NCBI GenBank assembly: GCA_000799755.1
Contig: JUHI01000001.1
Coordinates: forward strand, 558,001 to 622,000
Source of the DNA: Martinezella tropici
GTDB lineage: Bacteria; Pseudomonadota; Alphaproteobacteria; Rhizobiales; Rhizobiaceae
Direction of reading: 5' to 3'
DNA length: 64,000 nt
Part shown: positions 19,053-28,982 of the stretch, in pieces
Layout: the number at the start of each line of letters is the position of its first letter
Position numbering within the stretch: the first letter of the stretch is position 1
The notes under the pieces: model-generated
Seen by the model: the letters and a program-made list of their open reading frames with translations, nothing else
What the model was told of the DNA's origin: nothing
Database searches by the model: none
Position numbers and translations under genes: made by a program

Positions 19053-19694
19053 ATGCTCACCGTCTGGGGCCGCAAATCGTCATCCAACGTGCAGGCGCTG
19101 ATGTGGTGCATCGGCGAGCTCGGCCTTGCCTATGAGCGCATCGATGCGGGGTTCACCTACGGTGTCAACGACACGCCGGAATTCCTCGCGATGAATCCGA
19201 ACGGCACCGTTCCGGTGCTGCGCGACGGCGATGGCGAACCATTGTGGGAATCGGGGGCAATCCTGCGCTATCTCGCCACGCAATATGGTGAGGATGCATT
19301 CTGGCCGAAGGATGCGCGTCATCGCGCCCAGATCGACAAATGGGCGGAATGGGCGAAGATCAATATCGCCTTGAATTTCACCGCCCCGATATTCTGGCGC
19401 GTGGTGCGCACAGCCCCTGCGCTCAAGGACGAGAAGGCAATCGCTGCGGCCGTTGCCGCGCTCGCTGCGAAGCTTGACATCGCCGAGTCGCAGCTCAGAC
19501 GGCATCGCTTCCTGGCCGGCGATAATCTGACGCTTGCCGACATACAATTCGGGCATCTTCTCTATCGCTATTTCGACATCGACATCCAGCGCCCCGCCCA
19601 TCCGCGGCTTGAGCGTTACTACGAAAACCTGACCGAGCGGCCTGCTTTTCAAGAGCATGTCATGGTGTCCTACGAAGAATTGAGGGTTCTATAA
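19053..19694 (+). CDS. glutathione S-transferase inside the bet operon
   Basis: 213 residues: [20 protein letters not shown], then [33 protein letters not shown] and the C-terminal [16 protein letters not shown] box of GSTs. It starts six bases after betI and its stop overlaps the betB start by one base, so it is cotranscribed and translationally coupled. In Sinorhizobium meliloti the gene between betI and betB is betC (choline sulfatase); here a GST takes that place. A link between the GST and choline or betaine aldehyde detoxification is only an inference from position. Confidence 0.88.
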   Translation: MLTVWGRKSSSNVQALMWCIGELGLAYERIDAGFTYGVNDTPEFLAMNPNGTVPVLRDGDGEPLWESGAILRYLATQYGEDAFWPKDARHRAQIDKWAEWAKINIALNFTAPIFWRVVRTAPALKDEKAIAAAVAALAAKLDIAESQLRRHRFLAGDNLTLADIQFGHLLYRYFDIDIQRPAHPRLERYYENLTERPAFQEHVMVSYEELRVL

Positions 19695-21157
19695 TGCGCG
19701 CACAACCGAAAGCCTCGCATTTCATCGACGGAGAATATGTCGAGGACACCGACGGCACCCTTATCGAGAGCATTTATCCGGCGACCGGCGAGGTGATCGC
19801 CCGCCTGCACGCGGCGACACCTGCCATTGTCGAAAGGGCAATCGCCGCTGCCCGCCGCGCGCAGCCGGAATGGGCGGCCATGAGCCCGACGGCGCGCGGC
19901 CGTATCCTGAAGCGCGCCGCCGACATCATGCGCGAGCGTAACCGCGAGCTTTCCGAGCTGGAGACGCTGGATACCGGCAAGCCGATCCAGGAAACCATCG
20001 TCGCCGACCCGACTTCAGGCGCCGACAGCTTCGAGTTCTTCGGCGGCATCGCCGCAGCCGGCCTCAACGGCTCCTATATCCCGCTCGGCGGCGATTTTGC
20101 CTATACCAAGCGCGTGCCGCTCGGCGTCTGCGTCGGCATCGGCGCATGGAACTACCCGCAGCAGATCGCCTGCTGGAAGGGTGCGCCTGCTCTCGTTGCC
20201 GGCAATGCCATGGTGTTCAAGCCCTCCGAAAACACCCCGCTCGGCGCGCTGAAGATCGCCGAAATCCTCATCGAAGCCGGCCTGCCGAAGGGGCTCTACA
20301 ATGTCATCCAGGGCGACCGCGAAACCGGGCCGCTGCTCATCAACCATCCTGACGTCGCCAAGGTATCGCTGACCGGCTCGGTGCCGACGGGCCGCAAGGT
20401 CGCGGCTTCCGCCGCCGGCAATCTCAAGCATGTCACCATGGAGCTCGGCGGCAAGTCGCCGCTGATCGTCTTTGATGATGCCGATATCGACAGCGCCATC
20501 GGCGGGGCGATGCTCGGCAACTTCTATTCGACGGGCCAGGTCTGCTCGAACGGCACGCGCGTTTTCGTCAACCGTAAGATCAAATCCGAATTCCTGAAGC
20601 GCCTGAAGGCCCGCACCGACGCGATGATCATCGGTGACCCGATGGACGAGGCGACGCAGATCGGCCCGATGGTGTCATGGGCGCAGCGCGAAAAAGTGCT
20701 CGCCTATATCGAAAAGGGCAAGGCCGAGGGCGCGACGCTGCTGACCGGCGGCGGCATCCCGAACAATGTCTCCGGCGAAGGCTATTACATCCAGCCGACC
20801 GTCTTTGCCGATGTCACCGACGATATGACGATCGCTCGCGAAGAAATCTTCGGGCCGGTCATGTGCGTTCTCGATTTCGACGACGAGGCTGAAGTGATCG
20901 CCCGCGCCAACGCCACCGAATTCGGCCTTTCCGGCGGCGTCTTCACAGCCGACCTTACCCGCGCCCACCGCGTCGTCGACCAGCTCGAAGCCGGCACGCT
21001 CTGGATCAACACCTACAATCTCTGCCCCGTCGAAATCCCCTTCGGCGGCTCCAAGCAATCCGGCTTCGGCCGTGAGAACTCGCTGGCGGCGCTGGAACAC
21101 TATTCGGAACTGAAGACCGTCTATGTCGGCATGGGGCCGGTACAGGCGCCTTATTGA
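19694..21157 (+). CDS. betB: betaine-aldehyde dehydrogenase
   Basis: 487 residues of the aldehyde dehydrogenase superfamily. Visible are the cofactor segment [20 protein letters not shown], the glutamate motif [16 protein letters not shown], the catalytic cysteine in [14 protein letters not shown], and [14 protein letters not shown]. The [10 protein letters not shown] sequence and the operon context identify BetB, which oxidises betaine aldehyde to glycine betaine with NAD(P). The ATG overlaps the GST stop codon (TAATG). Confidence 0.95.
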   Translation: MRAQPKASHFIDGEYVEDTDGTLIESIYPATGEVIARLHAATPAIVERAIAAARRAQPEWAAMSPTARGRILKRAADIMRERNRELSELETLDTGKPIQETIVADPTSGADSFEFFGGIAAAGLNGSYIPLGGDFAYTKRVPLGVCVGIGAWNYPQQIACWKGAPALVAGNAMVFKPSENTPLGALKIAEILIEAGLPKGLYNVIQGDRETGPLLINHPDVAKVSLTGSVPTGRKVAASAAGNLKHVTMELGGKSPLIVFDDADIDSAIGGAMLGNFYSTGQVCSNGTRVFVNRKIKSEFLKRLKARTDAMIIGDPMDEATQIGPMVSWAQREKVLAYIEKGKAEGATLLTGGGIPNNVSGEGYYIQPTVFADVTDDMTIAREEIFGPVMCVLDFDDEAEVIARANATEFGLSGGVFTADLTRAHRVVDQLEAGTLWINTYNLCPVEIPFGGSKQSGFGRENSLAALEHYSELKTVYVGMGPVQAPY

Positions 21158-21160
21158 TCC

Positions 21161-21280
21161 ACCTCCCCCTTGAGGGGGGAGGTCGCCGCTTAGCGGCGGG
21201 GGGGGGGGACCAGCCGCAGCGCGCATAGCAGCAATCACCCCACCCCGGCCTTCGGCCGACCCTCCCCCTCAAGGGGAGGG
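21161..21280. repeat. intergenic multi-hairpin repeat between betB and betA
   Basis: About 120 bases of nested inverted repeats: ACCTCCCCC with GGGGGAGGT (21161-21183), CGCCGCT with AGCGGCG (21184-21198), CGGCC with GGCCG around 21246-21258, and CCCTCCCC with GGGGAGGG (21260-21280). A run of eleven G occupies 21198-21208. The outer CCTCCCC/GGGGAGG ends look like the termini of a rhizobial intergenic repeat family, but the family could not be confirmed here. It could dampen readthrough from betB into betA. Confidence 0.65.
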
Positions 21281-21328
21281 TGAAGAACCGCCGCGATTTA
21301 CGCCCCTATCCGTTTGGAGCACATGGTC

Positions 21329-22978
21329 ATGCAAGCAGATTTCGTCATCGTCGGCTCAGGCTCGGCTGGCTCCGCCATGGCTTCCCGCCTGTCGGAGGAC
21401 GGGAAGCATTCGGTCATCGTTTTGGAGTTCGGCGGCAGCGACTTCGGCCCCTTCATCCAGATGCCGGCGGCACTTGCCTGGCCGATGAGCATGGACCGCT
21501 ACAATTGGGGCTATCTCTCCGAGCCCGAACCGCAACTCAACAACCGCCGCATCACCGCCCCGCGCGGCAAGGTGATCGGCGGCTCCTCATCGATCAACGG
21601 CATGGTCTATGTGCGCGGCCACGCGGAGGACTTCAATCGCTGGGAGGAGCTCGGCGCGCAGGGCTGGGCCTATGCCGACGTGCTGCCCTACTTCAAGCGA
21701 ATGGAGCATTCGCATGGCGGCGAAGACGGATGGCGCGGCACGGATGGCCCGCTGCATGTGCGCCGGGGCGATGCCCGCAACCCGCTCTTCCACGCTTTCA
21801 TCGAGGCAGGCAAACAGGCGGGCTTCGAGGCGACCGAAGATTATAACGGCAGCAAGCAGGAAGGCTTCGGCCTGATGGAGCAGACGACCTGGATGGGTCG
21901 GCGCTGGTCCGCGGCGACTGCCTATCTCAAGCCTGCCCTGAAGCGACCGAATGTGCAGCTCATCCGCTGCTATGCCCGCAAGATCGTCATCGAAAACGGC
22001 CGTGCCACAGGCGTCGAGGTCGAGCGTGACGGCAAGATCGAGGTGATCAAGGCGAACCGCGAGGTGATCGTCTCCGCCTCGTCGTTTAACTCTCCGAAAC
22101 TGCTGATGCTTTCCGGCGTCGGACCGGGTCAGCATCTGCGCGACATGGGGATCGAGGTGAAGGTCGACCGGCCAGGCGTCGGCGCCAACCTGCAGGACCA
22201 TATGGAATTCTATTTTCAGCAGACGAGCCTGAAGCCGGTGTCGCTTTATTCCTGGCTGCCCTGGTACATGCAGGGCATTGCAGGCGCGCAGTGGCTCTTA
22301 TTCAAGAAGGGGCTTGGTACGTCAAATCAGTTCGAAGCCTGCGCCTTCTTGCGCTCGGCACCCGGTGTCAAGCAGCCTGATATCCAGTATCACTTCCTGC
22401 CGGTTGCCATCAGCTATGACGGTAAGGCGGCGGCCAAGAGCCACGGCTTCCAGGTGCATGTCGGCTACAATCTGTCAAAATCGCGTGGGAACGTCACGCT
22501 GCGCTCCTTCGATCCGAAGGCCGACCCGGTCATCCGCTTCAACTATATGAGCCATCCGGAGGACTGGGAGAAATTCCGTCACTGCGTGCGCCTTACCCGC
22601 GAAATCTTCGGACAAAAGGCCTTCGACGATTATCGCGGCGCGGAGATCCAGCCGGGGGCCAATGTCCAGACCGACGATGAGATCGACGCCTTCCTGCGCG
22701 AACATCTGGAAAGCGCCTATCATCCCTGTGGCACCTGCCGTATGGGCGCGAAGGACGATCCGATGGCGGTTGTCGATCCCGATACCCGCGTCATCGGCGT
22801 TGACGGGCTGCGTGTCGCCGACAGCTCTATCTTCCCGCATGTCACCTATGGCAACCTGAACGGCCCTTCGATCATGACCGGCGAGAAGGCAGCTGACCAC
22901 ATTCTCGGCAAGCCGCGGCTGGCGCGATCGAACCAGGAACCATGGATCAATCCACGCTGGGAGACGAGCGATCGCTGA
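21329..22978 (+). CDS. betA: choline dehydrogenase
   Basis: 549 residues of the GMC oxidoreductase family. The N-terminal FAD motif is [38 protein letters not shown] is GMC signature 1 and [18 protein letters not shown] is signature 2. The C-terminal CGTCRMG and [20 protein letters not shown] carry the active-site His/Asn region. It oxidises choline to betaine aldehyde at the membrane. The start at 21329 has GGAG nine bases upstream; TTG at 21314 and ATG at 21323 are less likely. It is separated from betB by the multi-hairpin repeat. Confidence 0.94.
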   Translation: MQADFVIVGSGSAGSAMASRLSEDGKHSVIVLEFGGSDFGPFIQMPAALAWPMSMDRYNWGYLSEPEPQLNNRRITAPRGKVIGGSSSINGMVYVRGHAEDFNRWEELGAQGWAYADVLPYFKRMEHSHGGEDGWRGTDGPLHVRRGDARNPLFHAFIEAGKQAGFEATEDYNGSKQEGFGLMEQTTWMGRRWSAATAYLKPALKRPNVQLIRCYARKIVIENGRATGVEVERDGKIEVIKANREVIVSASSFNSPKLLMLSGVGPGQHLRDMGIEVKVDRPGVGANLQDHMEFYFQQTSLKPVSLYSWLPWYMQGIAGAQWLLFKKGLGTSNQFEACAFLRSAPGVKQPDIQYHFLPVAISYDGKAAAKSHGFQVHVGYNLSKSRGNVTLRSFDPKADPVIRFNYMSHPEDWEKFRHCVRLTREIFGQKAFDDYRGAEIQPGANVQTDDEIDAFLREHLESAYHPCGTCRMGAKDDPMAVVDPDTRVIGVDGLRVADSSIFPHVTYGNLNGPSIMTGEKAADHILGKPRLARSNQEPWINPRWETSDR

Positions 22979-23156
22979 TGGCCGGGCATGGCTCGGGCAC
23001 ACAATATGTTGACCTCGGTGCGCAAGGGGCGCAAAGAGACGTCAGCAAAGTGAAGCTCTGTAAGACAGTGTGACTATCTTAAGACGTCGTTTTTAAGCAG
23101 ATTGCCCGAACAGAGTCCGCAAAGACCCGTCCATCAATCCGCCGGTCACATGTCCC

Positions 23157-24518
23157 ATGCCCCCAATCTACCGCAAGTCCAAGCTACTCCGCCGTTCCCG
23201 CGTCATCTGGGGCTCCTTCAATCTCTGGCGGCCGCGCTTGGTGTTCTGGACGGGTGCGCTGGCGATCGGTGTAATCAGCGTCGGCTTTGCCAAGGCAGCC
23301 GATCTGGCGCAGCGGGCTTTTACCGGCGTCACCCAATCGGGTGAGTGGATGTGGCTGCTGCCGCTGGTGCTGACGCCGCTCGGCTTCGTGCTCTCGGCAT
23401 ATCTCGCGGCGACCCTGTTTCCCAATTCGCAAGGCAGCGGTATTCCGCAAGCGATTGCCGCGCGGCACCTGCATCATGACGAGGATCGCACGAAGCTGCT
23501 GTCGCTGCGTCTCGCCTTCGGCAAGATCGTGCTGACCATATTAGGGCTGCTGACTGGCGCTTCCATCGGCCGCGAAGGGCCGACGGTACAGGTCGGCGCT
23601 TCCTTTATGCTGGCCGTGGCCCGCTTCAGTGGTATGGCGCAGGCGAAGGGGCTGATCCTTGCCGGTTCCGCCGCCGGCATTGCGGCTGCCTTCAATACGC
23701 CACTTGCCGGCATCGTCTTCGCCATCGAAGAGATGAGCCGCACCTATGAATCGCGCGCCAATGGTCTGGTCCTGACGGCCGTCATTCTCTCCGGTCTTGC
23801 CGCACTCGGCCTTTCCGGCAGCTACAACTACTTCGGCACGGCCGATGCGGCGCCGACGATGTTTCGGGACTGGATCGTAATGCTGATCTGCGGTGTCGGC
23901 GGCGGGGCGCTCGGCGCCACCTTCAGCGGGCTGGCGCTCTATGCCGGCATCCGCATCCGCCGTTGGGCGCAACCGCAGCCGCTGAAGCGCATGCTGATCC
24001 TTGCCGGCGTCTGCGGCCTCATCGTTGCCGCGGTCGGCGTAATATCCGGCGGCCAGACCTTCGGCACCGGCTACGAGCAGGCCCGTGGCGCGGTCGAGGG
24101 GCATGCCCTGCCGCCGCTCTTCTTCGTCGGCAAGTTGCTGGCAAGCTTCCTGTCGATGATCTCGGGCATTCCCGGCGGCATTTTCGCACCATCGCTTGCC
24201 GTCGGCGCCGGCTTCGGCAGCACGGTCGGCACGCTGGTTGGCGGTGGCGTGGCGCTTGCGGCAATCCTCGGCATGGCCGGCTATTTCGCCGGCGTTGTCC
24301 AGGCGCCGATGACAGCCTTCGTCATCATTCTGGAAATGACCGGAGATCATCAGGCCGTCATCCCGATCATGGCGGTGTCGATGATCGGCTACGTCACCTC
24401 GCGGTTGTTGTCGCGCGAACCGCTCTATCACGGCCTGTCCCGCGTCTTCATCGCCGCGGCCATCCGTGCCCGGCGCGCCATGGAAAAGGAAGGCGGCGAA
24501 GAACACGCCGCCCACTAA
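23157..24518 (+). CDS. CLC-family chloride channel or Cl-/H+ antiporter
   Basis: 453 residues, polytopic, without C-terminal CBS domains. The three chloride-site motifs are present: GSGIPQ (about 92), GREGPTVQVG (about 138, with the gating glutamate) and GGIFAPSLAVG (about 340). FAIEEMSR (about 190) retains the internal proton glutamate of CLC-ec1, which favours exchange over channel function. No clear ribosome site precedes the ATG. It is separate from betA by 178 bp and followed by a hairpin shared with the convergent Rrf2 gene. Confidence 0.92.
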   Translation: MPPIYRKSKLLRRSRVIWGSFNLWRPRLVFWTGALAIGVISVGFAKAADLAQRAFTGVTQSGEWMWLLPLVLTPLGFVLSAYLAATLFPNSQGSGIPQAIAARHLHHDEDRTKLLSLRLAFGKIVLTILGLLTGASIGREGPTVQVGASFMLAVARFSGMAQAKGLILAGSAAGIAAAFNTPLAGIVFAIEEMSRTYESRANGLVLTAVILSGLAALGLSGSYNYFGTADAAPTMFRDWIVMLICGVGGGALGATFSGLALYAGIRIRRWAQPQPLKRMLILAGVCGLIVAAVGVISGGQTFGTGYEQARGAVEGHALPPLFFVGKLLASFLSMISGIPGGIFAPSLAVGAGFGSTVGTLVGGGVALAAILGMAGYFAGVVQAPMTAFVIILEMTGDHQAVIPIMAVSMIGYVTSRLLSREPLYHGLSRVFIAAAIRARRAMEKEGGEEHAAH

Positions 24519-24528
24519 GAGCGGATGC

Positions 24529-24546
24529 CCTCCCCCTAGCGGGAGG
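24529..24546. terminator. stem-loop between convergent CLC and Rrf2 genes
   Basis: CCTCCC (24529-24534) and GGGAGG (24541-24546) pair around a six-base loop. It stands between the two convergent stops but has no run of T on either side. It may act as a weak bidirectional terminator or be a remnant of the same repeat family as in the betB-betA gap. Confidence 0.4.
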
Positions 24547-24581
24547 AAAGACCCGAGGGGCTTCCCTTGATTTAATCTATG

Positions 24582-25028
24582 CTAGGCCATCAGCCTTGCG
24601 ACTTCGGCGCCTTCCGACTGCGCCACCGCATCTGCGATGGTCGTCGAGAACAGCACCTTGCGGGTCGCATCGGCAACCCTGGCGAAGACGTGGCGGATTT
24701 CGCAGGTCTGCTCACCGTCGCAATCGTCACAGCGACGATAGGCTGTCAGTGACAGACAGGGCAGCGGCGCCAGAGGCCCGTCGATGACGCGAAGAATTTC
24801 GCCGAAAGTGATTTCCGCCGCCGGTTTGCGCAGCAGGTAACCGCCCTGCTTGCCGCGGCGGCTGATCACGATGCCCTGATGTTTCAGGTCGAGAAGGATC
24901 TGTTCCAGGAATTTCTTCGGGATCTTCTGCTGGGCCGCAATGTCTGAAATCATCATCGGCTCACCCGCCTGGGACTGGGCCAAGGCAGATAGCGCCCGCA
25001 GCGCATATTTTGCTTTCTGAGTAATCAT
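24582..25028 (-). CDS. Rrf2-family regulator with four cysteines, next to cys genes
   Basis: 148 residues from MITQKAKYALRALSALAQSQ, the canonical Rrf2 opening. The winged helix continues with AQQKIPKKFLEQILLDLKHQ and GKQGGYLLRKP. Cysteines at 91, 100, 103 and 109 (PCLSLTAYRRCDDCDGEQTC) exceed the three of IscR and could hold an Fe-S cluster. It is divergent from cysH-cysD-cysN, so control of sulfate assimilation (CymR-like role) is the most reasonable inference. A start at 25049 is possible but places seven extra residues before the family start. Confidence 0.87.
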   Translation of the reverse strand: MITQKAKYALRALSALAQSQAGEPMMISDIAAQQKIPKKFLEQILLDLKHQGIVISRRGKQGGYLLRKPAAEITFGEILRVIDGPLAPLPCLSLTAYRRCDDCDGEQTCEIRHVFARVADATRKVLFSTTIADAVAQSEGAEVARLMA

Positions 25029-25259
25029 TTCGAACCGCTTCACACACACATGCGATACGATCGGCCGATGGAATCGACCGGTCCGCTCCCGAACTCCTCA
25101 GCCCTCGTCCCCGGGGCATTTTCGAAGCACCCACACCCATGGCGCAAGGCCAGGGAACATCAGCAACCCAGACTTGTTGTCATTCTTCGTCGCTATGCCC
25201 ATAGTTTAGCGCAAAATCCACTGCAGCGCATCAATTTGGGCATCACTTCGGATTTCCGT

Positions 25260-25288
25260 TTGACAAGCTATGTGTAACTCTACTATTT
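25260..25288 (+). promoter_or_regulatory. candidate sigma70 promoter for cysH leader
   Basis: TTGACA at 25260-25265 matches the -35 consensus exactly. Seventeen bases later CTATTT (25283-25288) is a moderate -10. The 8-bp palindrome TCTATAGA (25288-25295) overlaps the predicted start of transcription and is a possible regulator site. Transcription would begin about 225 bases before cysH. Confidence 0.5.
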
Positions 25289-25304
25289 CTATAGACATTA
25301 AAGC

Positions 25305-25435
25305 AAGCACTTAAACATGGCGAGCCATATCAAGTGCTTCCGGAAGGCCGCCATCGGTGGCAAATCGCCTTGGTTAACAGCCGAGGCGGTCGCTTTTCCT
25401 TATCGACGCCGCTTCATGGAGATATTTACTCTCCA
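25305..25435 (+). ncRNA. structured 5' leader of cysH (candidate cis-regulatory RNA)
   Basis: Four stem-loops follow each other after the candidate promoter. The first pairs AAGCACTT (25305-25312) with AAGTGCTT (25332-25339) and has an inner stem ATGG/CCAT. The second pairs GCCGCC (25347-25352) with GGTGGC (25356-25361). The third pairs CGCCTTGG (25366-25373) with CCGAGGCG (25381-25388). The fourth pairs TGGAGA (25417-25422) with TCTCCA (25430-25435). I do not recognise a known riboswitch. The remaining DNA of 25029-25517 holds no convincing gene. Confidence 0.5.
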
Positions 25436-25517
25436 GCCGCTCGCTTTCGAAATCTATTTTTCTGTCCGCTGCCCTGACTAGCTGCGATACTCCTGGCAAC
25501 ATCAGGACAGGACCCCA

Positions 25518-26255
25518 ATGACTGCCATTACTTCAATTGAAGACGCCGCGGCGCTCAACAGCCAGCTCGCATCGCTCGATCTTGCCGGCCGTCTGTCCCT
25601 CGTCGCGGGCCTGGGTGGTCGTGCCGTGTTCACGACCTCGCTCGGGATCGAGGATCAGGTCATCACGGCGGAGATCGGCAATCACCGTCTGCCGATCGAA
25701 GTGGCGACGTTGCAGACCGGCCGCCTCTTTCCCGAAACGCTCGCCCTCATCGACGAGACGGAAAGCCAATACGATATCCATATCGTCCGCTACGAACCCG
25801 ATCAGGCCGATATTGATGCCTATGCGGAGAAATACGGTCTGAACGGCTTCTATGAGAGTGTCGAAGCCAGGCATGCCTGTTGTGGCGTGCGCAAGCTGAA
25901 GCCGCTTGCGCGCGCTCTTTCAGGTGCCACCATCTGGATCACCGGCCTGCGCCGTGGCCAGTCCGCCAACCGCGCCGACACACCCTTTGCCGAATTCGAC
26001 CCCGAGCGCAATCTCATCAAGATCAATCCGCTTGCCGATTGGGACATTGATGTCATCCGAGCCTATGTCGCCGACAACAGCGTGCCGGTGAATCCGCTGC
26101 ATGCGCGGGGCTATCCCTCGATCGGCTGCGAGCCCTGCACACGGGCCATCAAGCCCGGCGAGCCCGAGCGTGCCGGCCGCTGGTGGTGGGAAAACGACGA
26201 AAAGCGCGAATGCGGCCTGCATGTCCACGAAGAAGGTGCTGCCGCAGCACAATGA
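25518..26255 (+). CDS. cysH: assimilatory adenylyl-sulfate (APS) reductase
   Basis: 245 residues. It has both the paired cysteines CC (121-122) and CxxC (204, 207) that bind a [4Fe-4S] cluster in APS reductases, plus the catalytic ECGLH cysteine at 232. E. coli-type PAPS reductases lack the cluster cysteines, so the substrate is APS rather than [15 protein letters not shown] and [16 protein letters not shown] are nucleotide-site segments. The enzyme reduces APS to sulfite using thioredoxin or glutaredoxin. It is first of cysH-cysD-cysN; use of APS fits the absence of a kinase domain on CysN. Confidence 0.95.
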   Translation: MTAITSIEDAAALNSQLASLDLAGRLSLVAGLGGRAVFTTSLGIEDQVITAEIGNHRLPIEVATLQTGRLFPETLALIDETESQYDIHIVRYEPDQADIDAYAEKYGLNGFYESVEARHACCGVRKLKPLARALSGATIWITGLRRGQSANRADTPFAEFDPERNLIKINPLADWDIDVIRAYVADNSVPVNPLHARGYPSIGCEPCTRAIKPGEPERAGRWWWENDEKRECGLHVHEEGAAAAQ

Positions 26256-26382
26256 AACACCCGCCGGCTCCCGGCCGCCGATCCAAGGCGCGTTTCACAC
26301 GCCGCCGATCAACCGGGAACCAACGCATCCATTCTTTCCGGCCAAGTTTCGGTCGGGACATCTAGAAGTTCTGGAGTCGTCA

Positions 26383-27336
26383 ATGCCCGATAGCCGTCCG
26401 GATACGGAAATCTCCAATCCGCAAAGCGTCAAGCCGCCGCTCGATCCGCATCTGAAAGCGCTGGAAAACGAGGCGATCCATATTTTCCGCGAGGTTGCGG
26501 CCGAATTCGAGCGTCCCGTGATGCTCTATTCGATCGGCAAGGATTCGTCCGTGCTGCTGCATCTGGCGCGCAAGGCCTTCTACCCCGGCCGCGTCCCCTT
26601 CCCGCTGCTGCATGTGAACACCGGCTGGAAATTCGCCGAGATGATCACCTTCCGCGACGAGATCGTGAAGAAGTACGATCTCGACCTGATCGAGCATATC
26701 AACCCGCGTGGCAAGGCTGAGAACATCACGCCCTTCACCTATGGCTCTGCGCGCTATACCGACATCATGAAGACGGAAGCGTTGCGTCATGCCCTCGACG
26801 CCGGTCAGTTTGATGCCGCCTTCGGCGGCGCGCGGCGCGACGAGGAGGCATCGCGCGCCAAGGAGCGCATCTACTCCTTCCGCACGCCCGATCATCGCTG
26901 GGACCCGCGCAACCAGCGCCCGGAACTGTGGAACGTCTATAACGGTCAGATCCGCAAGGGCGAAAGCGTCCGCGTCTTCCCGCTCTCCAACTGGACCGAG
27001 GTCGATATCTGGCGATACATCCAGGCTGAGGAAATCCCGATCGTGCCGCTCTATTTCGCGGCCAAGCGCCCGGTTGTCGAGCGCGACGGCATGATGATCA
27101 TGGCCGCCGATCCGCGGCTCGAACTGCTGCCAGGCGAGGTCAAGCGCGAGGAACTCATCCGCTTCCGCACGCTCGGCTGCTTCCCGCTGACCGGTGCCAT
27201 CCGTTCCGCCGCCACGACCCTTGAAGAGATCATTGCAGAGCTGGAAATCGCCACGGTTTCCGAACGGCAGGGCCGCGCCATCGATCGCGACCAATCCGGC
27301 TCCATGGAAAAGAAGAAGCGTGAAGGATATTTCTGA
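26383..27336 (+). CDS. cysD: sulfate adenylyltransferase subunit 2
   Basis: 317 residues of the N-type ATP pyrophosphatase superfamily: [20 protein letters not shown] is the PP-loop, [38 protein letters not shown] and the ending [12 protein letters not shown] are CysD signatures. With CysN it makes APS from sulfate and ATP. The start at 26383 was chosen from CTGGAG six bases upstream. 127 bp separate it from cysH; the cysN start follows the stop within two bases. Confidence 0.96.
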   Translation: MPDSRPDTEISNPQSVKPPLDPHLKALENEAIHIFREVAAEFERPVMLYSIGKDSSVLLHLARKAFYPGRVPFPLLHVNTGWKFAEMITFRDEIVKKYDLDLIEHINPRGKAENITPFTYGSARYTDIMKTEALRHALDAGQFDAAFGGARRDEEASRAKERIYSFRTPDHRWDPRNQRPELWNVYNGQIRKGESVRVFPLSNWTEVDIWRYIQAEEIPIVPLYFAAKRPVVERDGMMIMAADPRLELLPGEVKREELIRFRTLGCFPLTGAIRSAATTLEEIIAELEIATVSERQGRAIDRDQSGSMEKKKREGYF

Positions 27337-27337
27337 G

Positions 27338-28828
27338 ATGACCGTCAACGCAAACGTCGTCGCCATTCCCGCTGTTGGGCCCGCAGCCGAACCGGCCAAG
27401 GCTCTTCGCGATTCGCGTCCCCTTCGCTTGATCACCTGCGGCAGCGTCGATGACGGCAAGTCCACCCTGATCGGCCGTCTTCTCTGGGATACCAAGGCGG
27501 TCAAGGAAGATCAGGCCGCCACGCTGCAGCGCGATTCCACGGGCAAGCAGAACGATCTCGGCCTGCCCGACTTCGCCTTGCTGCTCGACGGCCTGCAGGC
27601 CGAGCGCGAACAAGGCATCACCATCGATGTCGCCTATCGCTATTTCTCGACCGACAAGCGCTCCTTCATCGTCGCCGACACGCCCGGCCACGAGCAATAT
27701 ACCCGCAACATGGCAACCGGCGCTTCCACGGCCGATCTCGCCGTTCTGCTGGTCGATGCGCGCATGGGCATTCTCGAGCAGACCCGCCGGCACGCAACGA
27801 TCGCGTCGCTGCTCGGCATCAAGCAGTTCGTGTTGGCCGTCAACAAGATTGATCTGACCAATTACGATCGGGCCGGCTTCGAGAAGATCACCAACGACTT
27901 CCGCGAGTTCGCGCTGTCGCTCGGCGTCAAGCAGATCACGGCTATTCCGATATCGGCGCTGAAGGGCGAAAACGTCGTCTATTCCGGCCAGGCGGCGATG
28001 CCGTGGTATACCGGTCCGACGCTGGTCGAGACGCTGGAACTGGCGACCGTTCGCTCTGCGCAGACGGTCGGTTTTCGTCTTTCAGTCCAGCGCGTTTCCC
28101 GCCCGGGCGAAAGCTTCCGCGGCTATCAGGGCACGGTTGCCGGCGGTTCGGTGAAGCCGGGCGACAGCGTCATGATCCTGCCGTCGGGCATGGTCGCCAA
28201 TGTCTCGAAGATCGTCACCTACGATCTCGTGCGCAACGCGGCCGTCGCAGGCGATGCTATCACCCTCGTTCTCGATCGACAGGTCGACGTCTCGCGCGGC
28301 GACATGATCGTCGCCATCGACAGCCAGCCGCAGACCGGTCTTTCCTTCGATGCGCAGATCGTCGCGCTGCAGCCGGAGGGTATCGAACCCGGCAAGCGCT
28401 ACTGGCTGAAAAGCGGCAGCCGCCGCCAGCGCGTCCAGGTGCAGCCGATCGCCCAACTCGAGCTGAAGACCGGCGCATGGGCACCGGCGCAGGCGCTATG
28501 GATGAACGCCATCGGCAAGGTTCGCCTGACCTTTGACGAAAGCGCCATCTTCGACCCCTACGAACAGAACCGCTCGACCGGCTCCTTCATCCTGATCGAT
28601 CCCGAAAGCAACAACACGGTTGCTGGCGGCATGATTACCGGCAAGCGCTCCGACGTCGGCGGCATCCACAAGGATGGCCAGCGCGTTCTCCTGTCGCTGC
28701 CGGCCGATCTCGCCGAGCAGATCATGGCAAGCGAACTCTTCGCCAGCCGTCGCGACGAAACGGACGTACGCCGCGTCACCGCCGCGCAGGCCGCCGAAAT
28801 CTGGGCGAACGCGGCAAGCGACATCTGA
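27338..28828 (+). CDS. cysN: sulfate adenylyltransferase subunit 1 (GTPase)
   Basis: 496 residues of the EF-Tu-like GTPase family. G1 is CGSVDDGKSTLIGRLLWD, the switch region is LQAEREQGITIDVAYRYF, G3 is ADTPGHEQYTRNMATGA and G4 is VNKIDL. GTP hydrolysis drives APS formation with CysD. The length shows no C-terminal APS kinase, unlike the CysNC (NodQ) fusions found in many rhizobia. The ATG lies one base after the cysD stop. A strong hairpin terminator follows. Confidence 0.95.
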   Translation: MTVNANVVAIPAVGPAAEPAKALRDSRPLRLITCGSVDDGKSTLIGRLLWDTKAVKEDQAATLQRDSTGKQNDLGLPDFALLLDGLQAEREQGITIDVAYRYFSTDKRSFIVADTPGHEQYTRNMATGASTADLAVLLVDARMGILEQTRRHATIASLLGIKQFVLAVNKIDLTNYDRAGFEKITNDFREFALSLGVKQITAIPISALKGENVVYSGQAAMPWYTGPTLVETLELATVRSAQTVGFRLSVQRVSRPGESFRGYQGTVAGGSVKPGDSVMILPSGMVANVSKIVTYDLVRNAAVAGDAITLVLDRQVDVSRGDMIVAIDSQPQTGLSFDAQIVALQPEGIEPGKRYWLKSGSRRQRVQVQPIAQLELKTGAWAPAQALWMNAIGKVRLTFDESAIFDPYEQNRSTGSFILIDPESNNTVAGGMITGKRSDVGGIHKDGQRVLLSLPADLAEQIMASELFASRRDETDVRRVTAAQAAEIWANAASDI

Positions 28829-28854
28829 TCGCTTTCTTTCATATGTAAGAGAGG

Positions 28855-28885
28855 AAGGCGGCGAGCTCGGCTCGGCCGCCTTTTT
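28855..28885 (+). terminator. rho-independent terminator of cysHDN
   Basis: AAGGCGGC (28855-28862) pairs with GCCGCCTT (28875-28882), followed by a run of five T at 28881-28885. It starts 26 bases after the cysN stop, and is the clearest terminator in this part of the window. Confidence 0.85.
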
Positions 28886-28982
28886 CATTTGTGGCCCTGC
28901 GGCGCCAAGGCGACTTTCGATCGGTCAGACGGAGTTTGGGGTCGTTGAAAGAGACCTCGGCGCAGTCTTCCGAGGTGTCAGG

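Noticed and set aside
23541..24515. 324-codon frame opposite the CLC gene
   Set aside because: Same antisense artefact: no domain, highly charged repetitive composition.
25050..25277. 75-codon frame in the cysH upstream region
   Set aside because: No ribosome site, no domain, and it overlaps the candidate promoter; better explained as non-coding leader DNA.
25260..25517. SAM-II or other known riboswitch before cysH
   Set aside because: The stems seen do not show the pseudoknot layout or conserved bases that I associate with SAM-II; left as an unclassified leader.
27338..28828. CysNC (NodQ-like) fusion with APS kinase
   Set aside because: The protein ends at residue 496, after the EF-Tu-like domains; no second P-loop is present.
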